Part shown: one piece after another, positions 8,466 through 16,026 of the stretch
How the letters are laid out: each line of letters starts with the position of its first letter
Numbering within the stretch: the first letter of the stretch is position 1
DNA from: an uncultured Lacinutrix sp.
Lineage (GTDB): Bacteria; Bacteroidota; Bacteroidia; Flavobacteriales; Flavobacteriaceae
Length of the DNA stretch: 38,067 bases
Assembly (NCBI GenBank): GCA_937129145.1
Contig: CAKZMU010000017.1
Location: 1-38,067 of the forward strand
Direction: 5' to 3'
Notes under the pieces: model-generated
Seen by the model: only the letters and a program-made list of their open reading frames with translations
What the model was told of the DNA's origin: nothing
The model's database searches: none
Made by a program: the position numbers and the translations under genes

Positions 8466-9071
8466 TTATTCATGCTCCCAAGCACTCTCATCATCTTTGT
8501 TTTTAGGTGATAAACCTAAAACTTCACCATCGGTATTCACACCTAAACCCATAACTGTTCTGTTGGCATAATTAAAGTACGCTACTACCTGATTGACTTC
8601 CAGTATGTCTCCATCATCATACCCTAAACTTTTTAAATAGCTTATGTTTGCTTTTGTAAGCGAATCAGCTTTTAGGGTTAGTTTGTGAGCATAATCAATT
8701 AAAGCATATTCTTTTTCAGATAAATAATTTGCTAAAGTGTCATGTTCTATATGATGCCTTAATTCATCAGCTTTGGTATCGTTATCTAGAAAACGTTTCA
8801 TACCAGCAAAATGGTGCTCATAACAGTAATCACACTTGTTAATATAACTTGTGTAAGTGCCTAACAATTCCAATAACCAATTTGGGAAGGTGTTATTGCT
8901 ATGGTGCAAGGTGTTTTTATACAAGCTCATGTGACCAACCAATGTATGAGGTCGCAAACTATGTATGCTCAATACATTGTCTATTTGGTTGTTAGGGCCT
9001 TTTATTTTTTTGTAAATCTGTTTTAATTTTCCTGTGGCTTCCTCAAACGGAATAGTTTTTATCCAACTCAT
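8466..9071 (-). CDS. Carboxymuconolactone decarboxylase/AhpD-like peroxidase-related protein
   Basis: A 201-residue helical protein with the AhpD-type redox motif CDYCYEHH (C80, C83, H87). This supports a peroxidase-related CMD-family enzyme rather than a true decarboxylase. Such proteins reduce peroxides or act as alkylhydroperoxidase partners; the substrate here is unknown. It starts 20 bases after the VOC lipoprotein gene in the same direction, so the two are probably cotranscribed. Its stop codon is adjacent to that of the convergent acyltransferase gene. Confidence 0.82.
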   Translation of the reverse strand: MSWIKTIPFEEATGKLKQIYKKIKGPNNQIDNVLSIHSLRPHTLVGHMSLYKNTLHHSNNTFPNWLLELLGTYTSYINKCDYCYEHHFAGMKRFLDNDTKADELRHHIEHDTLANYLSEKEYALIDYAHKLTLKADSLTKANISYLKSLGYDDGDILEVNQVVAYFNYANRTVMGLGVNTDGEVLGLSPKNKDDESAWEHE

Positions 9072-9091
9072 ATTAAGTGCATTATAGACTA

Positions 9092-9586
9092 TTAAAAATC
9101 CCCTGAAATAATTTCCATTAACTCGATTGGCTCGCCATCTGGTCCGTAAAAGAAGGCTTGTTTTGCTTCAACGCCATCTGCTTTTACTTGTCTAATAGGA
9201 ACCATGACTTTTGCACCAATATCTTGTAAACGCTTAAAAGCACTTTCAATATCTTTTACATCGATACCTAAATGTTGATAAAATGGTGAAGGGCTTTCAT
9301 AATTTATTCCTGGGGTTTCTGATAACTCTAAAACAAAATTTTGGTTTGGAAATTTTAAAAAAGCCATATTTACATCACGACTAAGTGTGGTTCCATCGTC
9401 ATTAAAAACTTCAATTTTCTTTAATTGATTGGTGATTTGTAAATCAAAACCAGAGGTGTAGAATTTTACTGAAGCCTCTAAGTCACTAACGCTTAACATT
9501 ACATGATTAAATCTTGGAGATGTAGCCTGTTTCGATTCGCAAGATGTTAATATCACGAATACTAATAGTAGTTTTAATAGTTTCAT
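9092..9586 (-). CDS. VOC-family (glyoxalase/dioxygenase fold) lipoprotein
   Basis: A 164-residue protein. It has a lipoprotein signal peptide (MKLLKLLLVFVILTSC, acylated Cys16) followed by one VOC module: FNHVMLSVSDLEASVKFY, then YQHLGIDVKD, then DGEPIELME. The His and Glu residues at the usual metal-ligand positions are kept. Lactoylglutathione lyase is cytosolic, so an exported VOC lipoprotein is more likely a lyase-like or binding protein of unknown substrate. It is upstream of, and probably cotranscribed with, the CMD protein gene. It reads away from the long intergenic region 9587-9960. Confidence 0.8.
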   Translation of the reverse strand: MKLLKLLLVFVILTSCESKQATSPRFNHVMLSVSDLEASVKFYTSGFDLQITNQLKKIEVFNDDGTTLSRDVNMAFLKFPNQNFVLELSETPGINYESPSPFYQHLGIDVKDIESAFKRLQDIGAKVMVPIRQVKADGVEAKQAFFYGPDGEPIELMEIISGDF

Positions 9587-9759
9587 TTTGGTGGTTGGTT
9601 TAAAAGCTAAGTTACTAAATATTGTTTAACCATTAGTTTAAAACTATGCTGTTACCTTAATAAAACAAGACTACTTTTCGATGAATAACAATTATTTATG
9701 CATCAACCGATTGCATAATTAAACTATTGGTACGAGATTTGTAGTACTATAATTGGTTA

Positions 9760-9885
9760 GTGCTTTTTTTAAAATGAAACATAAATTAAATACGTGAAAT
9801 ACGTATCCCTAAAAAGAAACATTTGCTATTAATTAAGAATAACCATTTTTAAAAGCTGCTTCATTAATTTGGATGCAGCTTTTTT
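9760..9885 (+). ncRNA. Possible small RNA or attenuated leader
   Basis: A promoter-like element (TTG 9727-9729, TATAATTG 9748-9755, one mismatch to consensus) would start a transcript near 9760. It would end at the hairpin 9851-9885, giving about 125 bases with no substantial ORF. It could equally be a leader that attenuates galM. This is inferred only from promoter-terminator spacing. Confidence 0.25.
9851..9885 (+). terminator. Rho-independent terminator-like hairpin
   Basis: A 9-bp perfect stem AAAAGCTGC (9851-9859) / GCAGCTTTT (9875-9883) with a 15-base loop, continuing into TTTTTTG. The T-run favours the plus strand. It lies 76 bases before the galM signal-peptide ATG. Confidence 0.6.
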
Positions 9886-9991
9886 GTTTTGTCTTAAGAT
9901 TGTATTCGCCTTATAATAACAAAAACCAGAGAATATATTTTTAATTTAATATATTGAAAAATGAAAACACTAATTTAAGAAGCCACTATAT

Positions 9992-11152
9992 TTGATATGT
10001 CTTTTTCCTATGCTGTTTTTTACTTGTAAAGACCAAAAAAACAGCAAGATACCTACAGAAATTAACAATAAAACACCACAAAAATTGCTAACAACCATTG
10101 ATAGTACTGATTTTAATAGAGTTATGAATGGCAAAGAAGTACGCTTTTTTGTGATACAAAATAAGAATGGTATTGAAGCGTCTTTTACCAATTATGGGCA
10201 GCGTTTAATTTCATTATATGTTCCAGATAGGGATGGGAATATGAAAGATATTGTGCTTGGTTTTTCAAATTTAGAAGACTATATCAATTCCAAAGAACCT
10301 TATTTTGGCGCAACCATTGGAAGATATGCCAATAGAATAGCCAAAGGAAAGTTTCAAATTGACGAAACAACCTATGAGCTTGCCACTAACAATGGCGATA
10401 ACCATTTACATGGTGGTCCAAACGGATTTCATAATGTGGTGTGGACTGCCAACCAAATTAGTACTAATGAAATTGAGTTTACCAGAACCTCACCAAATAT
10501 GGAAGAAGGCTATCCAGGTAATTTAGAGGTTAAAGTAAATTATGTGATAACTGATGATAACGAGTTAAAAATCAGGTATTTTGCTAATGCAGACAAGCAA
10601 ACACCTATAAACCTTACACACCATTCTTTTTTTAATCTAAAAGGCGAGGGCGAAGATAATATCAATGACCATGTGTTAATGATTAATGCAGACCATTATA
10701 CACCAATCGACTCAGGTTTAATACCTACTGGTGACATTGCTAAAGTGACAGGAACGCCTTTTGATTTCGCAAAACCAAAACCTATAAAAAAAGACATTAA
10801 AACCCAAAACCAACAATTGGGATTTGGTAATGGTTATGACCATAATTTTGTGTTGAACAATACACCAAAAAATGCTGAAGGACTTGTGTTGGCAGCAAAA
10901 GTCATGGAACCTAATAACGGTCGTGTGATGGAAGTTTATACAGACGAACCTGGACTACAGTTTTACGGAGGTAATTTTTTAGATGGTAGTATTGTTGGTA
11001 AAAGCGGAAAAGCTTACGAATATCGAGGGTCTTTTTGTTTGGAAACACAACATTTCCCAGATTCACCAAACCAAAAGAATTTCCCAAGTACGTTATTGTC
11101 TCCAAGTGAGACCTATACATCTACTTGTGTTTATAAGTTTAGTACGTATTAG
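9992..11152 (+). CDS. galM: Aldose 1-epimerase (galactose mutarotase) lipoprotein, with an apparent 5' frameshift
   Basis: A 386-residue GalM-family protein from TTG 9992. It has GATIGRYANRIAKG, NGDNHLHGGPNGFH, NLTHHSFFNLKG, GYDHNFVLN and ETQHFPDSPN (catalytic Glu at about 351). It interconverts alpha and beta aldoses, mainly galactose or glucose, and an exported form suits outer-surface glycan use. Read from TTG, the product begins MICLFPMLFFTC, a lipoprotein signal without its basic n-region. An ATG at 9961 opens MKTLI and then stops. Removing one T from the TTT run at 9974-9976 joins the frames into MKTLIKKPLYLICLFPMLFF followed by TC, a textbook lipoprotein signal. This suggests a one-base insertion or sequencing error. 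The catalytic domain is intact. Confidence 0.85.
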   Translation: MICLFPMLFFTCKDQKNSKIPTEINNKTPQKLLTTIDSTDFNRVMNGKEVRFFVIQNKNGIEASFTNYGQRLISLYVPDRDGNMKDIVLGFSNLEDYINSKEPYFGATIGRYANRIAKGKFQIDETTYELATNNGDNHLHGGPNGFHNVVWTANQISTNEIEFTRTSPNMEEGYPGNLEVKVNYVITDDNELKIRYFANADKQTPINLTHHSFFNLKGEGEDNINDHVLMINADHYTPIDSGLIPTGDIAKVTGTPFDFAKPKPIKKDIKTQNQQLGFGNGYDHNFVLNNTPKNAEGLVLAAKVMEPNNGRVMEVYTDEPGLQFYGGNFLDGSIVGKSGKAYEYRGSFCLETQHFPDSPNQKNFPSTLLSPSETYTSTCVYKFSTY

Positions 11153-11726
11153 TTTTATAATTCGGTTTTTGTTGTAGAGTGTTTTTAAAATCTTTCTTAA
11201 TGAAAATTATGCTAAAACCTATTAACGTTAATGAATATCCAAAAACTAACCTGTAAGGCACTGGAATGATGTGAAGTAATATAAGTGTCGCAATAAAAAC
11301 CAATATTACTCCTAATTTTTCTTGTTTAAAGTAATTTATACTTAGTAGCAATAAACCAATATTAAAAACCTTAGAACTTGAACCTATTGTTATAAAAGGT
11401 TTCCAAATTGAAGGAACGTTAGATACATGGTTAGTAAATTCAATTCGGGCTTCTTCATTAGGGAAACTCCACCAAATAAAATCAAGTACACACATACCAA
11501 TAATGCAGGCAATGCCTATAAGTGTTAGAGGTATTCCAACATAGCTAACAATTTTTTTAGGAAAAGATACCGCTTGGGGAATTAAAAAAACCGCACCAAC
11601 AAATAAGAACCAATGAGCAAAATCTATAGGCTTTTGGCTATAAACAAACTCATTACCTTGAGCTAAGATAATTTGACCAATTAAAAAAAACATGAGTCCA
11701 ATTATAAAACATATCCTATATGCCAT
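11139..11726 (-). CDS. Uncharacterised multi-pass membrane protein
   Basis: A 195-residue very hydrophobic protein with about six predicted membrane segments: residues 4-22, 37-53, 60-80, 112-130, 137-153 and 159-175. A charged C-terminal tail rich in K, Q and N follows. I do not recognise a family. Its 3' end overlaps the convergent galM gene by 14 bases. The ATG at 11724-11726 follows a TATCTTTC -7-like box at 11754-11761 on the minus strand, leaving a leader of about 20 bases. It appears to be a single-gene unit. Confidence 0.6.
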   Translation of the reverse strand: MAYRICFIIGLMFFLIGQIILAQGNEFVYSQKPIDFAHWFLFVGAVFLIPQAVSFPKKIVSYVGIPLTLIGIACIIGMCVLDFIWWSFPNEEARIEFTNHVSNVPSIWKPFITIGSSSKVFNIGLLLLSINYFKQEKLGVILVFIATLILLHIIPVPYRLVFGYSLTLIGFSIIFIKKDFKNTLQQKPNYKTNTY

Positions 11727-11753
11727 ATTCGCTAAGAGCTTGTTTTAGATTAT

Positions 11754-11761
11754 GAAAGATA
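11754..11761 (-). promoter_or_regulatory. Probable -7 box (TATCTTTC) of the membrane-protein gene
   Basis: Reads TATCTTTC on the minus strand, 7 of 8 bases of TAnnTTTG, identical to the box at 4719-4726. It lies 27 bases upstream of the ATG. Confidence 0.35.
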
Positions 11762-11804
11762 GTAAAAGTGTAAGGAATTTTATAAGTAATAAATTATACA
11801 CGTC

Positions 11805-12572
11805 TTAATTTTGTCTTTTTTTAATTTCAGATTCTAACAGATTAATTATTTCAGTATTAAGGTCCAAAAGTTTTTTATGTCTATCAAGTAATAGTGATTT
11901 AAATACGCTTAAATTTTCTATCATATTTTCAAATTCAACATTTTTAACTAATTCATTATTGTTAATTTCAAATCCTGATTTTGGAAATTTTATTCCTGTA
12001 ATATCGCTGTCATTAGTTTGCTCGTCAGAATTTAACCAACTACCATTTTTTATAACATATCTCAAAAGGTCATGATTAAAGATGATTGCTGAATTTTCTC
12101 TGTCTTTCAATGTCTCAAGTGTCGGTAACCAAGAAGAAAGTTTACTCCTTAAGTTATCATTATTAATTATTCCGAGATTTCCAGAGTTAATTAAATCCAA
12201 TAAAAATCCATTTTGGGGATAGTATTTAGGAACGCTTCCAACCGATTGCAGTAAACTATCGATATCGAATGAAGCTTGATATTTAGAACCTGTATTATCA
12301 AGTATTATTAAACTATTTTTTTTAACTTCTTTTAGTTTTGCAATAGATTTGTTTAATTCTGTTTGATTGTATTCAAAATCTAATTTAAGGTTAAGAAGTG
12401 CCTTTTGTTCAAAATCATCTTGATTTAAGGTGTCATTATAATTATTCAATTGCAATGCAATCAAAATTCCGATAACCACAAGGACAATTTCTCCAATAGC
12501 GTATTTTAAATACTTCCCGGTTTTGCCTCTTGAAAGTAAATCTTGTCTAATTTTTCGAAAGAATTTTATCAT
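11805..12572 (-). CDS. DUF6090 family membrane protein, third copy
   Basis: A 255-residue protein with the same opening as the tandem pair at 3.2-4.7 kb: MIKFFRKIRQDLLSRGKTGK, GEIVLVVIGILIALQLNNYN, then a divergent C-terminal domain. The DNA around the start (TAACCAATGATAAAATTCTT) is also conserved. So is part of the leader: AGTTGTGCTT lies 25-40 bases upstream of the ATG here and in copy 1. The family function is unknown. It stands alone between a membrane protein gene and yebC, about 7.1 kb from the other copies and on the opposite strand. Confidence 0.85.
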   Translation of the reverse strand: MIKFFRKIRQDLLSRGKTGKYLKYAIGEIVLVVIGILIALQLNNYNDTLNQDDFEQKALLNLKLDFEYNQTELNKSIAKLKEVKKNSLIILDNTGSKYQASFDIDSLLQSVGSVPKYYPQNGFLLDLINSGNLGIINNDNLRSKLSSWLPTLETLKDRENSAIIFNHDLLRYVIKNGSWLNSDEQTNDSDITGIKFPKSGFEINNNELVKNVEFENMIENLSVFKSLLLDRHKKLLDLNTEIINLLESEIKKRQN

Positions 12573-12671
12573 TGGTTAACGGTTTGTCAAAATGAAGCAC
12601 AACTACTTATATATGCCGACTAATATACGCATTACCACACATTATTTTCTGGATACTAGTAACTTATATTC

Positions 12672-13415
12672 CTAAGCTGATTCCTCCATAGTATGATATA
12701 CATTCTGTACATCATCGTCTTCTTCCAGCTTTTCAAGTAGTTTTTCAACATCGGCAACTGCGTCGGTACTTAATGGTTTTGTCACTTGTGGAATACGTTC
12801 AAAACCAGAAGACAAAATCTCAATATTGTTTTCCTCTAAATAGGCTTGTATTTTTCCAAAACTTTCAAAAGGCGCATAAATCATCACACTAGTAACCTCG
12901 TTTCCATCTGCATCTTCATCAGTATCTTCAAATACTTCTTCTACACCAAAGTCTATAAGCTCCAATTCTAATTCCTCTAAATCCATGTTATCATTTTTAA
13001 TCTTGAAATTACAAGTATGGTCAAACATAAACACCACAGAACCTGAGGTGCCTAAACTTCCGTCACATTTATTAAAATAACTACGTACGTTTGCGACGGT
13101 TCGTGTATTATTATCGGTAGCTGTTTCAACCAATACCGCAATACCGTGAGGTGCATAGCCTTCAAAAACCACTTCTTTATAATCACCTTGACTTTTATCG
13201 CTTGCACGTTTTATAGCGCGCTCAACATTGTCTTTAGGCATGTTTACAGATTTTGCATTCTGAATTACTGCACGTAGCCTGGAGTTACTATCTGGGTCTG
13301 GACCACCTTCTTTAACTGCCATAACAATGTCTTTACCAATGCGTGTGAAGGCTTTGCTCATGGCAGACCAACGTTTCATTTTACGTGCTTTACGAAATTC
13401 AAAAGCTCTTCCCAT
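12672..13415 (-). CDS. yebC: YebC/PmpR family protein (TACO1-type)
   Basis: A 247-residue full-length YebC-family protein starting MGRAFEFRKARK. It has the conserved GKDIVMAVKEGGPDPDSNSR, NMPKDNVERAIKRA, GYAPHGIAVLVE, NRTVANVRSYFNK-like and GSVVFMFD segments. The family was long annotated as transcriptional regulators; more recent work links it to relief of ribosome pausing at proline-rich sequences. It has no operon partners. A perfect TATTTTTG -7 box lies 45 bases upstream, next to a REP-like palindrome that fills most of the gap to the pterin dehydratase gene. Confidence 0.93.
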   Translation of the reverse strand: MGRAFEFRKARKMKRWSAMSKAFTRIGKDIVMAVKEGGPDPDSNSRLRAVIQNAKSVNMPKDNVERAIKRASDKSQGDYKEVVFEGYAPHGIAVLVETATDNNTRTVANVRSYFNKCDGSLGTSGSVVFMFDHTCNFKIKNDNMDLEELELELIDFGVEEVFEDTDEDADGNEVTSVMIYAPFESFGKIQAYLEENNIEILSSGFERIPQVTKPLSTDAVADVEKLLEKLEEDDDVQNVYHTMEESA

Positions 13416-13459
13416 AGTTTGTTATTTGTTTGTTGTTGAATTGAAATTTGTATGAATCA

Positions 13460-13467
13460 CAAAAATA
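13460..13467 (-). promoter_or_regulatory. -7 box upstream of yebC
   Basis: The minus strand reads TATTTTTG, an exact TAnnTTTG match. Its -33 position falls inside the palindromic repeat at 13470-13569, so the repeat could affect yebC transcription. Confidence 0.45.
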
Positions 13468-13469
13468 TA

Positions 13470-13569
13470 AAATTTATCGTCATTACGAGGAGTAGAACAA
13501 CGAAGTAATCTTTCAAAATTTCAGTTTATAAAATTAAGATTGCTTCGTTGCTCTCGCAATGACGAAATT
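13470..13569. repeat. REP-like imperfect palindrome (TCATTRCGAG family)
   Basis: The left arm (13470-13512) contains CGTCATTACGAGGAG, then CAACGAAGTAATCTT. The right arm (13536-13569) is its near-perfect reverse complement, with AAGATTGCTTCGTTGC and CTCGCAATGACG. The arms differ by an 8- versus 2-base internal spacer, a 2-base insertion and two A/G changes. A 23-base AT-rich loop separates them. Dispersed palindromes with the core GTCATTGCGAGGA are common in Bacteroidota and other phyla. This one is intergenic and could fold into a long hairpin in either transcript. Confidence 0.75.
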
Positions 13570-13618
13570 TAAAATCACTACTTAAAACTGCATACAGCAA
13601 CTGCGTACTGAATACTTT

Positions 13619-13909
13619 TTACTCTTCTGGTTCTACAATATTCTCAATAGCATCCGCTAATTCAAAATCTTTTTTGGTAACGCCACCAACACTATGCGTG
13701 GATAGAGAAATAGTAAGGACATTATATACATTGCTCCAATTTGGATGATGGTTTAGTGCTTCGCACTCAAAAGCTATTCGGCTCATGGCACTAAAACAGT
13801 CTTTAAAATTTTCAAATTCAAATTCGGCATGAATCGCATTGTCGTAATACTCCCAATCAGGAAAACGTAACATGCATTGTTCAATTTCATCAGATGTTAG
13901 TTTTGGCAT
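13619..13909 (-). CDS. phhB: 4a-hydroxytetrahydrobiopterin dehydratase (pterin-4a-carbinolamine dehydratase)
   Basis: A 96-residue protein of standard PCD length. It dehydrates 4a-hydroxytetrahydrobiopterin formed by aromatic amino-acid hydroxylases. The active-site signature is complete: ECEALNHHPNWSNVYN (H54, H55, P56, W58), then STHSVGGVTKKDFELA with H72 and D81. No phenylalanine hydroxylase gene is in the window, so the cofactor-recycling partner lies elsewhere. It sits between the palindromic repeat and the RmlD-like gene in the same direction, 49 bases downstream of the latter. Confidence 0.93.
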   Translation of the reverse strand: MPKLTSDEIEQCMLRFPDWEYYDNAIHAEFEFENFKDCFSAMSRIAFECEALNHHPNWSNVYNVLTISLSTHSVGGVTKKDFELADAIENIVEPEE

Positions 13910-13958
13910 ATTTTTTAAATTTTATATTTAAAGTACTAAAATTATCAGTAAAAATCAA

Positions 13959-14789
13959 TTATACTTCTAATTCCTGTATAATATCTTGACTTTGAGATTG
14001 CAAGTGTTTTGGCAATTTGTTTTCCTTTGGAAGAACAGCTAGGTAGCGTTCGTTATTTGTAGTGTAAACGTGCTTAAATATTGGCTTATAATCGCCTAAA
14101 GTGTTTATAAGGTCGCTTATAAAGTCATCATGATGTACTAAATCTGTGCTTCCTAAATGGAAAACACCATACTTGTTGCGATTGATTATATAATGAATTT
14201 GTTGTGTCAATTTACTATCAGAAGTAACATTCATCACCAAGTTTGGAAACACTTCAATTGGTAATTTTTCTTTAAGAAGCAGTCTTATTTCATCAACACG
14301 TGGTGAAAATGCACCAAAAACCATAGGTATCCTTAAAATAGCTACTTTCATTTTTGGCAAGCGCAGGAGCATATTTTCAATTTTAATCTTAAAATGACCA
14401 TACACACTATGGCTTAGTGTTTTATCATCCTCATAACTAGGATATTTGCTATACGCATCAAACACATTGGCTGACGATAAATAAATAAGCTTGCACTTAT
14501 TGGCAACGATATATTCCGAAATATGTAGATGGGCTATCACTTGTGCAGAAAAATCACCTCGTAAAGCAGAAATGATAATAGTAGGTTTTACAGCATTAAT
14601 AATTTCAACAACATCATCTTCTTCAACGTTATACTGAAAAAAATGCTGATTTTTTTCAAAGGATTTGCTGTTGGTGTTGTAAGTGCCAAAGGTTCTAAAA
14701 TAGCCACAAAGTTCTTTGTAAATGGCATTTCCTATAAATCCGCTTGCTCCTAAAATCAGGATTCTATGTTTAAAACTTTCTTGCTTCAT
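13959..14789 (-). CDS. RmlD-like NAD(P)-dependent sugar-nucleotide epimerase/reductase (SDR)
   Basis: A 276-residue extended SDR starting at ATG 14787-14789 (MKQESFKHRILILGASGFIG). The Rossmann motif GASGFIG is at 14-20, and YGHFK provides the catalytic YxxxK. LYLSSANVFD and RIPMVFGAFSPR match the family that includes dTDP-4-dehydrorhamnose reductase and related epimerases. The start is fixed by a strong AAGGAGG four bases upstream, rare in this phylum. A TTG at 14807 would put the ribosome-binding site inside the gene. gcvT ends 22 bases upstream in the same direction. The substrate is unknown. Confidence 0.8.
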   Translation of the reverse strand: MKQESFKHRILILGASGFIGNAIYKELCGYFRTFGTYNTNSKSFEKNQHFFQYNVEEDDVVEIINAVKPTIIISALRGDFSAQVIAHLHISEYIVANKCKLIYLSSANVFDAYSKYPSYEDDKTLSHSVYGHFKIKIENMLLRLPKMKVAILRIPMVFGAFSPRVDEIRLLLKEKLPIEVFPNLVMNVTSDSKLTQQIHYIINRNKYGVFHLGSTDLVHHDDFISDLINTLGDYKPIFKHVYTTNNERYLAVLPKENKLPKHLQSQSQDIIQELEV

Positions 14790-14792
14790 GTA

Positions 14793-14799
14793 TCCTCCT
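14793..14799 (-). promoter_or_regulatory. Strong Shine-Dalgarno sequence that fixes the SDR start
   Basis: The minus strand reads AAGGAGG-ATAC-ATG. A full Shine-Dalgarno is unusual in Bacteroidota and selects ATG 14789 over TTG 14807. Confidence 0.7.
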
Positions 14800-14811
14800 T
14801 CATTCAAGCTT

Positions 14812-15894
14812 TTAGCCTTTGTAGAAAGGAAGTTTTATAACGGTTGCTGGAATTGCATTTTTTCTAACTTGAATATTAATTTTACTACCAACATCAGTAA
14901 ACACCGTTGGTACATAACCTAAACCAATACCTATGCCTAAGCTTGGGCTCATTGTTCCAGAAGTAACTTCTCCAATTTTGTTTCCGTTACCATCAACAAT
15001 ATCATATCCTTGACGCGGAATACCACGTTCGTCCAATTGAAAAGCAATAAGTTTTCTTTCTACGCCACGACGCTTTTGGTCTTCTAGTGCTTCGCTATTA
15101 GTAAACTCTTTTGTGAATTTTGTAATCCAACCTAAACCAGCTTCAATAGGAGAGGTGGTGTCGTTAATATCGTTACCATATAAGCAATACCCCATTTCAA
15201 GTCTAAGTGTATCACGAGCAGCTAACCCAATAGGTTTGATGCCATAATCTGCACCAGCTTCAAAAACTTTATCCCAAACTTGCTTTACCTCACTGTTCTT
15301 GCAATAAATTTCAAATCCACCACTTCCAGTATACCCCGTTGCCGAAATAATCACGTGTTCAATACCTGCAAAGTCACCAACTATAAAATTGTAGAATTTA
15401 ATACTTGATAAATCATGACTTGATAAACTTTGCATAGCGTCAATTGCTTTTGGACCTTGAATGGCTAGTAATGAGTAGTCTTCAGATAAATCACGCATAT
15501 CTGCACCAACATCGTTTTTGGACTGAATCCAGTTCCAATCCTTTTCAATATTACTGGCATTTACCACTAATAAATATTGCTCATCTTTGAGCATATACAC
15601 AATTAAATCGTCAACAATACCACCTTCGTCATTAGGAAAACAGCTGTATTGCGCTTTTCCAGGAGTAAGCTTGCTTGCATCGTTGCTAGTCACTTTTTGT
15701 ATGAGCGCCAAAGCATTTGGTCCTTCAATTAAAAATTCGCCCATATGGCTTACATCAAACACACCAACTGAGTTTCTAACGGTTTCGTGTTCTGCGTTTA
15801 CGCCTTCGTATTGTACTGGCATATTATAGCCTGCAAATGGCACCATTTTTGCTCCTAATGCTTCGTGTGTAGATGATAATGCTGTATTCTTCAT
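14812..15894 (-). CDS. gcvT: Glycine cleavage system aminomethyltransferase (T protein)
   Basis: A 360-residue GcvT. It transfers the methylene group from aminomethylated H protein to tetrahydrofolate, releasing ammonia. Recognisable stretches are [68 protein letters not shown] and PIEAGLGW, covering the folate-binding domain and C-terminal barrel. The length is normal. gcvH and gcvP are not adjacent, which is usual in flavobacteria. A perfect TAGTTTTG -7 box lies about 25 bases upstream of the ATG; the RmlD-like SDR follows. Confidence 0.95.
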   Translation of the reverse strand: MKNTALSSTHEALGAKMVPFAGYNMPVQYEGVNAEHETVRNSVGVFDVSHMGEFLIEGPNALALIQKVTSNDASKLTPGKAQYSCFPNDEGGIVDDLIVYMLKDEQYLLVVNASNIEKDWNWIQSKNDVGADMRDLSEDYSLLAIQGPKAIDAMQSLSSHDLSSIKFYNFIVGDFAGIEHVIISATGYTGSGGFEIYCKNSEVKQVWDKVFEAGADYGIKPIGLAARDTLRLEMGYCLYGNDINDTTSPIEAGLGWITKFTKEFTNSEALEDQKRRGVERKLIAFQLDERGIPRQGYDIVDGNGNKIGEVTSGTMSPSLGIGIGLGYVPTVFTDVGSKINIQVRKNAIPATVIKLPFYKG

Positions 15895-15919
15895 GAGAAA
15901 TTTATTATTGAATGTTGAG

Positions 15920-15927
15920 CAAAACTA
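15920..15927 (-). promoter_or_regulatory. -7 box upstream of gcvT
   Basis: The minus strand reads TAGTTTTG, an exact consensus match 26 bases before the gcvT ATG. The 132-base gap to pepP must also hold the divergent pepP promoter, for which I see no exact box. Confidence 0.5.
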
Positions 15928-16026
15928 AGCAAATTTTTAAAGATACTGTGTATAAAAATTATGTTAAAAATTAAATTGTTCTTGATAGAATATGTATTTT
16001 CAAAAATTCAAAAAAAGTAATACAAA

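Larger units (their letters stand above)
9587..9960. other. Intergenic region between the VOC gene and galM
   Basis: This 374-base stretch holds no convincing protein gene. It contains a promoter-like TTG-N18-TATAATTG (9727-9755), a 5-bp inverted repeat TACGT-N5-ACGTA (9791-9805), and a strong terminator-like hairpin (9851-9885). A TATATTTT near-consensus -7 box lies at 9934-9941 and could drive galM. A seven-codon ATG reading frame (9774-9797) is too short to call. Confidence 0.5.

Noticed and set aside
14790..14807. TTG start for the RmlD-like gene
   Set aside because: The strong AAGGAGG would then lie inside the coding sequence; ATG 14789 is at the right distance from it.
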